From JBDWFY01 sp039976075 (GTDB taxonomy: Bacteria > Pseudomonadota > Alphaproteobacteria > Rhizobiales > Stappiaceae): a stretch of 64,000 nucleotides of DNA. The notes under the pieces were generated by a model, which worked only from the letters and a program-made list of their open reading frames with translations, ran no database searches and was not told the origin of the DNA. Shown here one piece after another: positions 35,974-44,050 of this stretch; positions within the stretch are counted from its first letter, which is position 1; each line of letters begins with the position of its first letter. The position numbers and the translations under genes were made by a program. The DNA lies in the NCBI GenBank assembly GCA_039976075.1, contig JBDWFY010000016.1, positions 124,001 to 188,000 of the forward strand, in the 5' to 3' direction.

Positions 35974-36452
35974 ATCTCTCCAGCATGACCATTTTAAGCA
36001 AAGCAGGTGTCGCACAGAATAGCGCTCTGTCCCAAGTCGTATCGACGCGCAGCAATATACTCGAAATGTCGCAAACTGCCGAAGAGGCTGTGCTTCGACC
36101 CAAGAAATGCGGTGTATTCGGACATGACGTCAGGGCGGCAATTGCTGCGCGTGTTGCCCAACTGGCCGAGGATGAAACGCTGGCGGCCTTCTACGCAGTG
36201 GATGCAGGCCAATATGCAGTTCTGGCAGACCCGCAGGAGACCGGGGAATCACAAGGACTCGCCGCGATCTTGGCGTTTGTCGATAAAGTTTCGAACTGCA
36301 CTCACGAAGTCACTGCGGAGGATGTTTCAGGGCTGAAAACAGCCGGCATCTCTGATGCTGACATCGTGCGGCTTTGCGAATTGGTCGCCTTCCTGGCTTA
36401 CCAGATACGTGTGATTGCCGGATTGCGTTTAATGCAAAGAGAGACCGCATGA
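35970..36452 (+). CDS. CMD-domain protein, Avi_7170-like
   Basis: A 160-residue all-helical protein of the carboxymuconolactone decarboxylase/AhpD superfamily that lacks the CxxC pair. VRAAIAARVAQLAEDETLAAFYA and the end ISDADIVRLCELVAFLAYQIRVIAGLRLM resemble what I remember of the TIGR04029 (Avi_7170) family. It overlaps the monooxygenase stop and the next start by ATGA on both sides. It probably pairs with the following CxxC-containing relative. Its own activity is unknown. Confidence 0.7.
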   Translation: MNLSSMTILSKAGVAQNSALSQVVSTRSNILEMSQTAEEAVLRPKKCGVFGHDVRAAIAARVAQLAEDETLAAFYAVDAGQYAVLADPQETGESQGLAAILAFVDKVSNCTHEVTAEDVSGLKTAGISDADIVRLCELVAFLAYQIRVIAGLRLMQRETA

Positions 36453-37036
36453 CACATATCGTCCGCAAATTTACTCGAAAGGTTCCCCAATGGCAGCCTC
36501 GGGTTGTTCCGGTAAAGCTGGAGGACGCGACACCTCAACAACTCAGCGCGCTCAGAGTCACGCCATCCAATACGAAGGTATCTGCCTACGTTTTAACCCT
36601 GGCCCATGATGTTGAAAGCCTGTCAGTCCGCTCGCCCTTGTTCAATGCCATCATGTATGATCGCGGAGGATTGTCCCGCGAGGAGCGCGAACTGGGTGCC
36701 CTGGCTGCATCAATGGTCAACCACTGCGTCTATTGCGCAGCAGTTCATGCTGACCGTCATGCAAAACTGGCAAATGATGAAACTGTGACCGATGAACTGT
36801 TCGCCAATGGCTCAGAGGCGGATCTGAGTCCGAGAAACCGGGCAATCTTCGAATTTTCACGCAAAGCCGCCGAGTCGCCGCCGTCGGCGGGTCCGGAGGA
36901 CATGGAAGCGTTATCAAATGCTGGTCTGTCGGATGAAGAAATCTTTGACTTGATCTTGTCCTCGTCTTTGTTTGGATGGGCCAATAGGCTGATGCACGTT
37001 TTGGGCGATCCGGTGCGGCGAGAGGTAAAGGCATGA
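36449..37036 (+). CDS. alkylhydroperoxidase-domain protein, Avi_7169-like
   Basis: A 195-residue AhpD-type protein with the redox motif CVYCAAVH (Cys93, Cys96, His100), preceded by LSREERELGALAASMVN. The N-terminal VRKFTRKVPQWQPRVVPV resembles the TIGR04030 (Avi_7169) peroxidase-related family as I recall it. AhpD-type CxxC proteins reduce peroxides or act as thiol oxidoreductases. Here it may deal with peroxide from an uncoupled flavin monooxygenase, or catalyse a pathway step. Both ends overlap neighbours by ATGA. Confidence 0.78.
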   Translation: MTHIVRKFTRKVPQWQPRVVPVKLEDATPQQLSALRVTPSNTKVSAYVLTLAHDVESLSVRSPLFNAIMYDRGGLSREERELGALAASMVNHCVYCAAVHADRHAKLANDETVTDELFANGSEADLSPRNRAIFEFSRKAAESPPSAGPEDMEALSNAGLSDEEIFDLILSSSLFGWANRLMHVLGDPVRREVKA

Positions 37037-38139
37037 ACAAACCGATGCGCATCGGCATTGCAGGAGCGGGCTCGATCGCCTGCGCTACGGCATCGCTACT
37101 TCACCGAAACAAGCATATCCCGATCCTGTGGTCGCCTTCAGGCGCCAGCACGGTTGCTTTCGCATCTGCACCCCTGCATGCACATGGTGTGATCGAAGCG
37201 GAATTCGACCCCGAAATCGCTAATTCGGCTCAAGAACTGGCCCAAAGCTGCGACGCAATATTTCTTGCTTTGCCTGCGACCGGACACAAGAGCGTCATAG
37301 ATGCGCTTGCTCCCCACATTCGTGAAGGGCAGCATATCATCATCTCATCTCACGCTTCCTTTGGTGCGGTTTACCTTTCACAGGCTTTAAAGGCTCGAGA
37401 AATATCCGCACCGGTTACCGCTTGGGGCACGACCATCGTCTCTGGTCGGCGGGAGGAAGGCAACAAGGTACGGATCAACACCATTCGCGATCGGGTCGAC
37501 CTGTGTACAGTGCCCGACTCAGGAACGGATGAAGGACTGAATTTGTGCCAAACCCTTTTCGGCGACCGCTTCAAGTCTCGCGACGGTTTGCTAGCCATCT
37601 TGTTGTCCAACCTCAATCCGCAAAACCATCTTGGTATCGCCCTGTGCAACATCACTCGAATGGAACGGGAAGAGGACTGGAGTCAAGGCCTGAATGTCAC
37701 TCCGAAAGTGGGGCGTTTGCTGGAGCAGCTTGATCTTGAACGGCTCGCTATTGCCAAAGCGCTGAATCTGGATGTGAAAACCATTTTTGAGCATTTTCAT
37801 CAAAGTTTTCATGTGCCAATCGGAACGATTTCAGAAATGAACCAGCAAATGCACACGCACGGCTATGGCGGCCTTGGTCCGGCAACAGCAGATAGCCGAT
37901 ATGTTACGGAAGATGTACCGTATGGGCTTCAGGTGACCGTTGTATTGGGCCGGCTGGTGGATAGGCCTGCCACGTTACACGAAGCGGGGATTAAGCTATT
38001 TTCGGCAATGTATGGCAGGGAATTCGCCGAAGAAAACGAATTTCTCCACGCACTTGATTTGGAAAGCTTCAGCCTGTGCGACCTGCAACACGCATCCCGT
38101 ACCGGGGTGCTGCACAAACCATCCAATCCGGAATCATAA
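37033..38139 (+). CDS. octopine/nopaline dehydrogenase-like NAD(P) oxidoreductase
   Basis: A 368-residue enzyme. The N-terminal Rossmann fold (IGIAGAGSIACATASLL) and IFLALPATGH lead into the C-terminal helical opine-dehydrogenase domain (LSNLNPQNHLGIALCNITRME; SRYVTEDVPYGL). Relatives reversibly join or split an amino acid and a keto acid through a secondary amine, or act on related amines. The ATGA overlap ties it to the AhpD-like gene. With the importer that follows, breakdown of an opine-like compound is the simplest reading. Confidence 0.82.
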   Translation: MNKPMRIGIAGAGSIACATASLLHRNKHIPILWSPSGASTVAFASAPLHAHGVIEAEFDPEIANSAQELAQSCDAIFLALPATGHKSVIDALAPHIREGQHIIISSHASFGAVYLSQALKAREISAPVTAWGTTIVSGRREEGNKVRINTIRDRVDLCTVPDSGTDEGLNLCQTLFGDRFKSRDGLLAILLSNLNPQNHLGIALCNITRMEREEDWSQGLNVTPKVGRLLEQLDLERLAIAKALNLDVKTIFEHFHQSFHVPIGTISEMNQQMHTHGYGGLGPATADSRYVTEDVPYGLQVTVVLGRLVDRPATLHEAGIKLFSAMYGREFAEENEFLHALDLESFSLCDLQHASRTGVLHKPSNPES

Positions 38140-38183
38140 CTCAACAAGGATGGGATCAAACTTAACCAACGAGGAGACGCAAT

Positions 38184-39290
38184 ATGACCAAACTTACACT
38201 TAGTCGCCGCCGCTTCCTGGGGACAGCCGCTGTTGGTGCTGCCGCTCTGGCCAGCCCAGCTTACATTCGCCGCGCAAATGCCGCAGGCGGTGAGGTGAAC
38301 ATCTGGACGTATAATGATTTTGTCCCCAAAGCGTTCAAAGAACAGTTTGAAGCGGACACCGGTATTAAAGTGAATGTTCGCCTGGTAGATGACCAGGGCA
38401 AGCAGTTCAATTTGCTCGCTGCCGAAGCACCCAATCCCACCGTGGATATCATGACTGTTGCAGGCCATCGCTTCCTGCAGTTCATTGACAGCGACCTACT
38501 TGCCCCACTCGACACAGGCCGTTTGAGCAATTGGGGGAATATTAATCCAACTTTCTCGGAAAGCGACTGGTCAACGATCAACGGCAACAAATGGGGAGCA
38601 CCAATCCTTTCCGGAATGGAAGTGCTGTCCTATAACACCGAGCTTGTCACCCCCGAGGAAGCCAAAAGCTGGGACGTTCTGTTCTCGGAGAAATACAAAG
38701 GCCAGACCGCCTACATAATCCAAGACATGATGTCCATAGTCATGCTCAAAATGGGCTATGATGGAAACATGGTCGAATATCTTGACGATCCGGAAAAGGC
38801 CGCAGCGATTGTCGAGGAAGCCAAGGCATTCCTAATTGAGAAGAAGCCTCTGGTGAGAAAATATTATGATGGCGGTGCTGAAGTGCAGCAGATGTTCGTC
38901 AACCAGGACATCGCATTGGGGCACAGCTGGAACGGCCCTGCGGCGGCCCTGATCAATGACGGTTTTCCGTTGGCGATGTCCATCCCGCAGGAAGGCTCCT
39001 ACGGCTTCGTCTATACCTACAATATTGCCAACAACGCCCCCAATGCCGACAATGCCTACACATTCATTGATGCCATCCTCGCATCTCCGGAAATCGGAGC
39101 ATCGATGACAAAAGCATCCGGCTTTATCTCCACTTACAAAGATGCGTCAAATTATCTGACGGATCTTGAGAAGAAATCGACCTCGTTCTCAGATGAAGAA
39201 CTTGCGAACCTGCAGTTCTTCCGCGCCGAGGCAAACAAGATGAAGTACGAGCTTGTCGATCCGGCAGTCGAGGCAATCAAAGCTGCCTGA
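38184..39290 (+). CDS. ABC transporter substrate-binding protein, PotD/PotF-like, Tat-exported
   Basis: A 368-residue periplasmic binding protein. Residues 7-13 read SRRRFLG, a twin-arginine signal, followed by a hydrophobic stretch and an ANA cleavage-like site near residue 32. The mature part begins EVNIWTYNDFVPKAFKEQF, the start of family-1 extracellular proteins for putrescine, spermidine and related cations. AGGAG lies before the ATG. It should deliver the substrate to the two permeases encoded next. Confidence 0.88.
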   Translation: MTKLTLSRRRFLGTAAVGAAALASPAYIRRANAAGGEVNIWTYNDFVPKAFKEQFEADTGIKVNVRLVDDQGKQFNLLAAEAPNPTVDIMTVAGHRFLQFIDSDLLAPLDTGRLSNWGNINPTFSESDWSTINGNKWGAPILSGMEVLSYNTELVTPEEAKSWDVLFSEKYKGQTAYIIQDMMSIVMLKMGYDGNMVEYLDDPEKAAAIVEEAKAFLIEKKPLVRKYYDGGAEVQQMFVNQDIALGHSWNGPAAALINDGFPLAMSIPQEGSYGFVYTYNIANNAPNADNAYTFIDAILASPEIGASMTKASGFISTYKDASNYLTDLEKKSTSFSDEELANLQFFRAEANKMKYELVDPAVEAIKAA

Positions 39291-39369
39291 GTTGTTGCTC
39301 TGAGAGAAGAAGTACCCTCGCCCGCTTAGCGGGCGGGCGAGGCGCTCAAGTTTTTGAGGGAGTATCGGC

Positions 39370-40356
39370 ATGAGCGATGAAGTCGCTCCACGCTCTAGCC
39401 GCGGCCGTGGCACCGTGGGCAAGAAACATCTGACTTTCTGGGGGGCCTTATCAAGTTGGACGCCATATCGTGTGGTTGTCAGGCTTGCCACGGCATCTCC
39501 ACGCCGCCAGTTCCTGATACTTGCAGCATTTCCACTCCTTTGGGTGCTGACTCAACATCTTGGCCCCATGTTACAGATGCTGCGCGTCAGCTTTACCGAT
39601 GCCTATCCCGTAGCTCCAGGTGTGGAACAGCACTTCACGCTGGACAGTTATGCTCGCTTCTTTGGCGACTACATTTTTTGGCAGCCGTTTTTCCGAACCC
39701 TTGTTTTTGCAGGCGTATTTACCTTTTGCACTTTAATCCTGACCTACCCGGTCGCCTATTTTCTGGCACGCCATGTGTCCCGCAAAAACCAGATGCTGAT
39801 GCTTCTGTTATTATTGATCCCGTTTTGGGTCGGCGAGATTGTGCGTACCTACGCAATCATGATCCTTCTGGGAAATACCGGGGCCGTAAACCAGTTGCTC
39901 AAATGGGTCGGCCTCATAGATCGGCCAATCCCGTTCATGTACACCAGCTTTTCCATGGGTGTGGGCATTGTGTACCTGACGGCGCTTTACATGCTGCTGC
40001 CGCTGTACTCGGCTTTGGAGAAACTGCCAAAGAGCTACAACGAAGCTGCTGCTGATCTTGGCGCCTCGGCCTGGACACGCTTTCGACGTGTCACATTGCC
40101 CCTGACGCTTGAAGGCATTTCGTCCGGGTGCACTCTGGTATTTCTCATTTCGACTGGATTCTATGCAACGCCGGTCTTGCTGGGCGGACCATCGACGACC
40201 GTGTTCTCAGAAACCATAGCCGGGTTCTTTCATGTCGCCGGAGACGAATGGCCGACCGGTGCAGCCTTTGCGACCATCATGTTCGTTGCCGCAATCTTCA
40301 TCACCGGCGCATTTCAGAAACTGATGAACTCATTGCGCAAAGGAGACAGAAATTGA
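39370..40356 (+). CDS. ABC transporter permease, PotB/PotH-like
   Basis: A 328-residue inner-membrane permease with about six membrane helices after a basic N-terminal extension. The EAA loop, which contacts the ATPase, reads YNEAAADLGASAWTRFRRV. It is the first of two permeases, as in polyamine importers. The C terminus overlaps the second permease start by TTGA. Confidence 0.9.
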   Translation: MSDEVAPRSSRGRGTVGKKHLTFWGALSSWTPYRVVVRLATASPRRQFLILAAFPLLWVLTQHLGPMLQMLRVSFTDAYPVAPGVEQHFTLDSYARFFGDYIFWQPFFRTLVFAGVFTFCTLILTYPVAYFLARHVSRKNQMLMLLLLLIPFWVGEIVRTYAIMILLGNTGAVNQLLKWVGLIDRPIPFMYTSFSMGVGIVYLTALYMLLPLYSALEKLPKSYNEAAADLGASAWTRFRRVTLPLTLEGISSGCTLVFLISTGFYATPVLLGGPSTTVFSETIAGFFHVAGDEWPTGAAFATIMFVAAIFITGAFQKLMNSLRKGDRN

Positions 40357-41147
40357 ACCGGGGCAACCGCATTCTGCTCTCCTGCGTCTATTGGGCCTTC
40401 GTCCTGTATGTGTTTGTTCCGCTGTTCTTGATGATCCTGATGGGTTTCAAAGACAGCAAGTTCATCGGCTTCCCGATACGATCCTGGACACTCGACTGGT
40501 ATACTGGAGTATTTGACGATGCTGCGGTGCCCTCGGCGTTCGTCTATTCAGTCGGTATTGCAGTGCTCGCGACGATAATTTCCGTCTTCGTGGGAACCTG
40601 GGTCGCGGTACTGCTGGAGGGTCGGAAATTTGTGGGTCGTACGGCAATGTTTGGTTTAACCGTGCTGCCTGCCCTTGTACCGGGTATTATTTCTGCCATT
40701 GCATTTCGGATCTATGCCAGGTGGCTGGGTATCGAGCCGGGAATGGGAGCAATTGTTTGGGCGCACGCGGTCCACAATGTGCCCTTTGTTGCCCTGGTGG
40801 TCATGGCCCGCCTGTCCACGCTTCCAAAAAGCCAGATCGAAGCCGCACGCGATCTTGGCGCGGATCCGGTTATTGCCTTTATGCGGATTACTTTGCCGTA
40901 TCTGGTGCCGGCAATAATTGGCGCCAGCATATTTTGCCTGCTTCTAAGCTTCGACGATTTCGTGCGCTCTTTCTTCCTTGGAGGCTACGAGCCAACTCTA
41001 CCGGTTCTGATATTCGCCAAACTCAGATCCGGCATGTCGCCCGAAATCAATGCCATCGCCACCGTCGCCTTGGTTCTGACCGCGGCAATTGGCATTTGGG
41101 CCGAACGGTTCACACGCCGGATGAACAAGGAATCCAAGTATGACTGA
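40353..41147 (+). CDS. ABC transporter permease, PotC/PotI-like, TTG start
   Basis: A 264-residue second permease with about six helices and the EAA loop IEAARDLGADPVIAFMRI. The start is read as TTG at 40353: it gives the family-like N terminus NRGNRILLSCVYWAFVLYVF, sits in a TTGA overlap with the previous stop, and has AAGGAG 7 bp upstream. The nearest upstream in-frame ATG would give a long, non-family extension. Confidence 0.85.
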   Translation: MNRGNRILLSCVYWAFVLYVFVPLFLMILMGFKDSKFIGFPIRSWTLDWYTGVFDDAAVPSAFVYSVGIAVLATIISVFVGTWVAVLLEGRKFVGRTAMFGLTVLPALVPGIISAIAFRIYARWLGIEPGMGAIVWAHAVHNVPFVALVVMARLSTLPKSQIEAARDLGADPVIAFMRITLPYLVPAIIGASIFCLLLSFDDFVRSFFLGGYEPTLPVLIFAKLRSGMSPEINAIATVALVLTAAIGIWAERFTRRMNKESKYD

Positions 41148-42225
41148 CGCTAATCCTCTTGTTCGCATCGAAAATGTGACCAAGAAATTCGGAGAAACAA
41201 TAGCGTTAAATGACCTGACGCTGGACATCGCCCGCGGCGAGTTTGTGACCTTTCTTGGGCCTTCTGGCTGCGGCAAATCCACGACATTGCGTATTCTGGG
41301 CGGGTTCGAGCGACCAACAAACGGTCGTGTCCTACTTGATGACGAGGATGTAACGCTACAACCGCCAGAAAAGCGGCATATAAACATGGTGTTTCAAGAT
41401 TATGCGCTGTTTCCGCATATGACCGTGCAACAGAATATTTCCTTCGGGCTTGAATTAAAGGGAATGAAAATAGCGGACATCCGCTTGCGGCAGGACGAGA
41501 TCATGTCGTTTCTCGAATTGGACGGCTATGGGGATCGTTACCCCGGTCAATTGTCGGGAGGCCAACGCCAGAGAGTCGCGTTGGCACGGGCCCTTGCTCC
41601 AGATCCCGCGCTCTTGCTGCTGGACGAGCCCCTGGCTGCGCTAGATGCCAAATTACGCGGTCAGGTGCAGCAGGAACTAAAAGCGATCCAGAGACGTACG
41701 CACAAGACATTCTTCTTCGTTACTCACGATCAGGAAGAGGCATTGACCATGTCGGATCGAATTGTGGTCATGAATAATGGACGAGTCGAACAAGATGGAA
41801 CTCCCGAAGAACTATACTTCCACCCGGCGACCCGGTTTGTCGCTGAATTTATTGGTGAAACGAACCTTTTGACCTGCGAAATGCGCGGCCAGGATGGCGA
41901 TGCAATCGTCATGGACTGGTTCGGTAAGACCTTGCGTGGTCAATCACACGGTCATCAGCCTCTTCAGGGCGAAACGATCACAGCCTCTGTACGGTTGGAG
42001 AAAATCGGTTTTCACACTGCGCCGCCAGCCGGCATGAATGCCGTCAAGGGAACTGTTGTCGGCAAGACCTTTCTTGGAAGCCGCATGTCAGTCGACCTGA
42101 TGATTGAAGAAGCGCAAGGTGCACGGCTGCGCGCATTCGTCGATGCTGAAGTTGGTCAGTCGGTCGGATCAGAGCCGGTTTGGATCGGATGGGACAGCGA
42201 CAACATGGCGGTGCTCAGAGAGTAG
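41140..42225 (+). CDS. ABC transporter ATP-binding protein, PotA/PotG-like
   Basis: A 361-residue ATPase. Walker A is GPSGCGKST, the signature LSGGQRQRV, Walker B LLLLDEPLAALD, and the switch His is in FFVTHDQEEAL. A C-terminal TOBE-like domain (SVRLEKIGFHT; GTVVGKTFLGSRMSVDLMI) matches polyamine and iron importers. The ATG overlaps the end of the preceding permease. It is the last gene of the operon. Confidence 0.93.
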   Translation: MTDANPLVRIENVTKKFGETIALNDLTLDIARGEFVTFLGPSGCGKSTTLRILGGFERPTNGRVLLDDEDVTLQPPEKRHINMVFQDYALFPHMTVQQNISFGLELKGMKIADIRLRQDEIMSFLELDGYGDRYPGQLSGGQRQRVALARALAPDPALLLLDEPLAALDAKLRGQVQQELKAIQRRTHKTFFFVTHDQEEALTMSDRIVVMNNGRVEQDGTPEELYFHPATRFVAEFIGETNLLTCEMRGQDGDAIVMDWFGKTLRGQSHGHQPLQGETITASVRLEKIGFHTAPPAGMNAVKGTVVGKTFLGSRMSVDLMIEEAQGARLRAFVDAEVGQSVGSEPVWIGWDSDNMAVLRE

Positions 42226-42604
42226 CTCAACAGCTGAGATCGCCAGGATAGGAATTTTGTGGGCGGGCTGATACTGTGTGAAAGCAGAGACTGATTGTAT
42301 CCTATTCCCAGACTGACAGCTTAGGCCTCGTTGACTGCATCGCGTGGATCGACAGATGTAAAGCCACAGACACAAAGCAGCGTCACCTGATCCTTATTCA
42401 ATCACGGCTTCAAAAATCAATTTAGACAAGCATTGTTTTTAACTGCTATTTTGGATTGTGGTGTCCAGACATGCATAGTGGCCACGAAGTTCTGATTGCC
42501 ATCTAATCGGGTGTTCATTTTTCTGGTGCGACGGGAGATGGCAATCGGGGAAAATGTACCCTAGGCTTTACGGGCTTTTGAGCCGCTCACCGAGGAAAGT
42601 TTCA
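42226..42604. other. intergenic stretch after the ABC operon
   Basis: About 380 bp without a gene. It contains an 11-bp inverted repeat (42494-42504 and 42536-42546). No classical terminator with a T-run was found after the ABC operon. Confidence 0.45.
42494..42546. repeat. 11-bp inverted repeat with 31-nt spacer
   Basis: GATTGCCATCT (42494-42504) and AGATGGCAATC (42536-42546) are perfect reverse complements. The dyad lies about 60 bp before the small membrane protein gene. It may be an operator or a long hairpin; chance is possible. Confidence 0.4.
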
Positions 42605-42784
42605 ATGGACGATCGCTCCAACAGAATTCGAGTTACGCCGCGTTTCCGCAAGGATGCGAAGCCAACCTTCCGACAGGTTCTTTTGACATTTCTTTTTATT
42701 TTTGTTGTCTGTTTCCTCGCCTGGGCAGCACAGCAGCTCGGTTACTGGCCAGAAAGCTGGAAATCCAACGGCGACATTGCATAG
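42605..42784 (+). CDS. small single-pass membrane protein
   Basis: A 59-residue protein with a basic N terminus (RVTPRFRKDAKPTFR), one membrane helix (VLLTFLFIFVVCFLAWAA) and a short polar tail, so the N terminus should lie inside. GAGGAAAG precedes the ATG. No family is recognised. The DinB-family gene follows 28 bp later and may be co-transcribed. Confidence 0.6.
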   Translation: MDDRSNRIRVTPRFRKDAKPTFRQVLLTFLFIFVVCFLAWAAQQLGYWPESWKSNGDIA

Positions 42785-42812
42785 AAACCACCGCAATAAC
42801 GGAGCCAACGCC

Positions 42813-43316
42813 ATGCTCGACCTGCAGATCTACCAGACCCTTGCCGAGTATAATCATTGGATGACCGAGAAACTCTATGCCGCGGCTGATTCTGTGCCCG
42901 ACTCGGTTCGCAAGGAAGATCGCGGCGCTTTCTTTCGTTCGATACATTCGACATTCAACCATATTTTAATGGGTGACATAGCCTGGATGCAGCGTTTTAC
43001 AGAGCGTCCATACCCCATTGCAGTCAAAGGTATGGGTGTCGATATTTTCGAAGATTATGCTGCGTTGCAAAGCGCTCACCTGGACATGGCGCTTTACATA
43101 AAGGATTGGAGCCAGACACTGAAATCAGAATGGCTTTCCGGCCAGCTCCATTGGGAAAGCCTGGCCGACAACGTTCCCAGAGAACGCCCATGCTGGCTAT
43201 GTGTCAGCCATCTCTTCAATCATCAGACACACCACAGAGGCCAGATCACGACGCTTCTGAAACAACTGGACGTCGATGTCGGCGACACCGATCTGCCATT
43301 TATGCCCGGACTGTAG
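42813..43316 (+). CDS. DinB-family (YfiT-like) putative metal-dependent protein
   Basis: A 167-residue four-helix protein of the DinB/YfiT superfamily (unrelated to DNA polymerase IV). Three histidines sit where the family binds a metal: HSTFNHIL in helix two and HLFNHQTHHRGQ in helix four. Members include mycothiol- and bacillithiol-dependent S-transferases. The substrate is unknown. The ATG at 42813 is chosen by the family N terminus. Confidence 0.8.
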   Translation: MLDLQIYQTLAEYNHWMTEKLYAAADSVPDSVRKEDRGAFFRSIHSTFNHILMGDIAWMQRFTERPYPIAVKGMGVDIFEDYAALQSAHLDMALYIKDWSQTLKSEWLSGQLHWESLADNVPRERPCWLCVSHLFNHQTHHRGQITTLLKQLDVDVGDTDLPFMPGL

Positions 43317-43523
43317 CGCCGCTGCACTTGCGTCAATTTTCCTCTCTATGCCATGAAGTTGTCATTGGGGAACCATAGAGATGCCTATAGTCCCTCTTCC
43401 AAGAGCCGGCAAATTGCCGCAGGAGACACCTGCAGCGGTGAATGGACGAGGAAAAGAACGGAAAAAAGGCAGCGCGCCTTTGAATTGCAGAGGCCTGGTG
43501 ATTTGGGCGCGCTCCGGAGTGGA

Positions 43524-44015
43524 ATGGATATAATGATGAAACGTGTCCTCATTGCTGCTGCCCTAGCGCTATCGTTGGCGGCCTGCCAAACGGCCTCGAG
43601 GCCAAGCGGTGTTTCCACTCCATCCCTCCCGGTGACAGCCGGTGCACAGCAGGTCAATATCCGCGCTTCAACGCAGGTGGTGCGAGACACCCTGATCCAG
43701 ACGGCTCAGCAACGTGGCACCCGTGTCGCTGTCGATCAGCCGAATATGGTTATTCTCGAACGGTCATTGCCTAGTCCCAATCCGGTGCTGGATGCCGAAT
43801 ACGGTCCCTCCGTTGTTGGAGATCGTATCATTCGAGTGCGGGTTCGTTTTGAGGGACAAGGATGTAATACACGCGCCGTCCAGGACCTGGCACTGGTCAA
43901 CAATGCCGGATCATCCAAAGAGCAGAGTTTTCAGCGTCCGGGAGATTCCAATACCATGCAAAGTCTGCAGGGTCTGAAACAGAACGCCGAAGCCCGTGGG
44001 TGTGGTATCGGCTAA
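43524..44015 (+). CDS. lipoprotein of unknown function
   Basis: A 163-residue protein with a lipoprotein signal (KRVLIAAALALSLAACQ, lipobox LAAC) and a small mature domain (RDTLIQTAQQRGTRVAVDQPN; GDRIIRVRVRFEGQGC). It ends with CGIG. CGGAG lies before the ATG at 43524; ATGs at 43533 and 43536 would give shorter signals. It overlaps or abuts the next lipoprotein gene. No family is recognised. Confidence 0.7.
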   Translation: MDIMMKRVLIAAALALSLAACQTASRPSGVSTPSLPVTAGAQQVNIRASTQVVRDTLIQTAQQRGTRVAVDQPNMVILERSLPSPNPVLDAEYGPSVVGDRIIRVRVRFEGQGCNTRAVQDLALVNNAGSSKEQSFQRPGDSNTMQSLQGLKQNAEARGCGIG

Positions 44016-44050
44016 CGCTGCGCGCCTCGATGTTCTTGCACAATGCTCTT

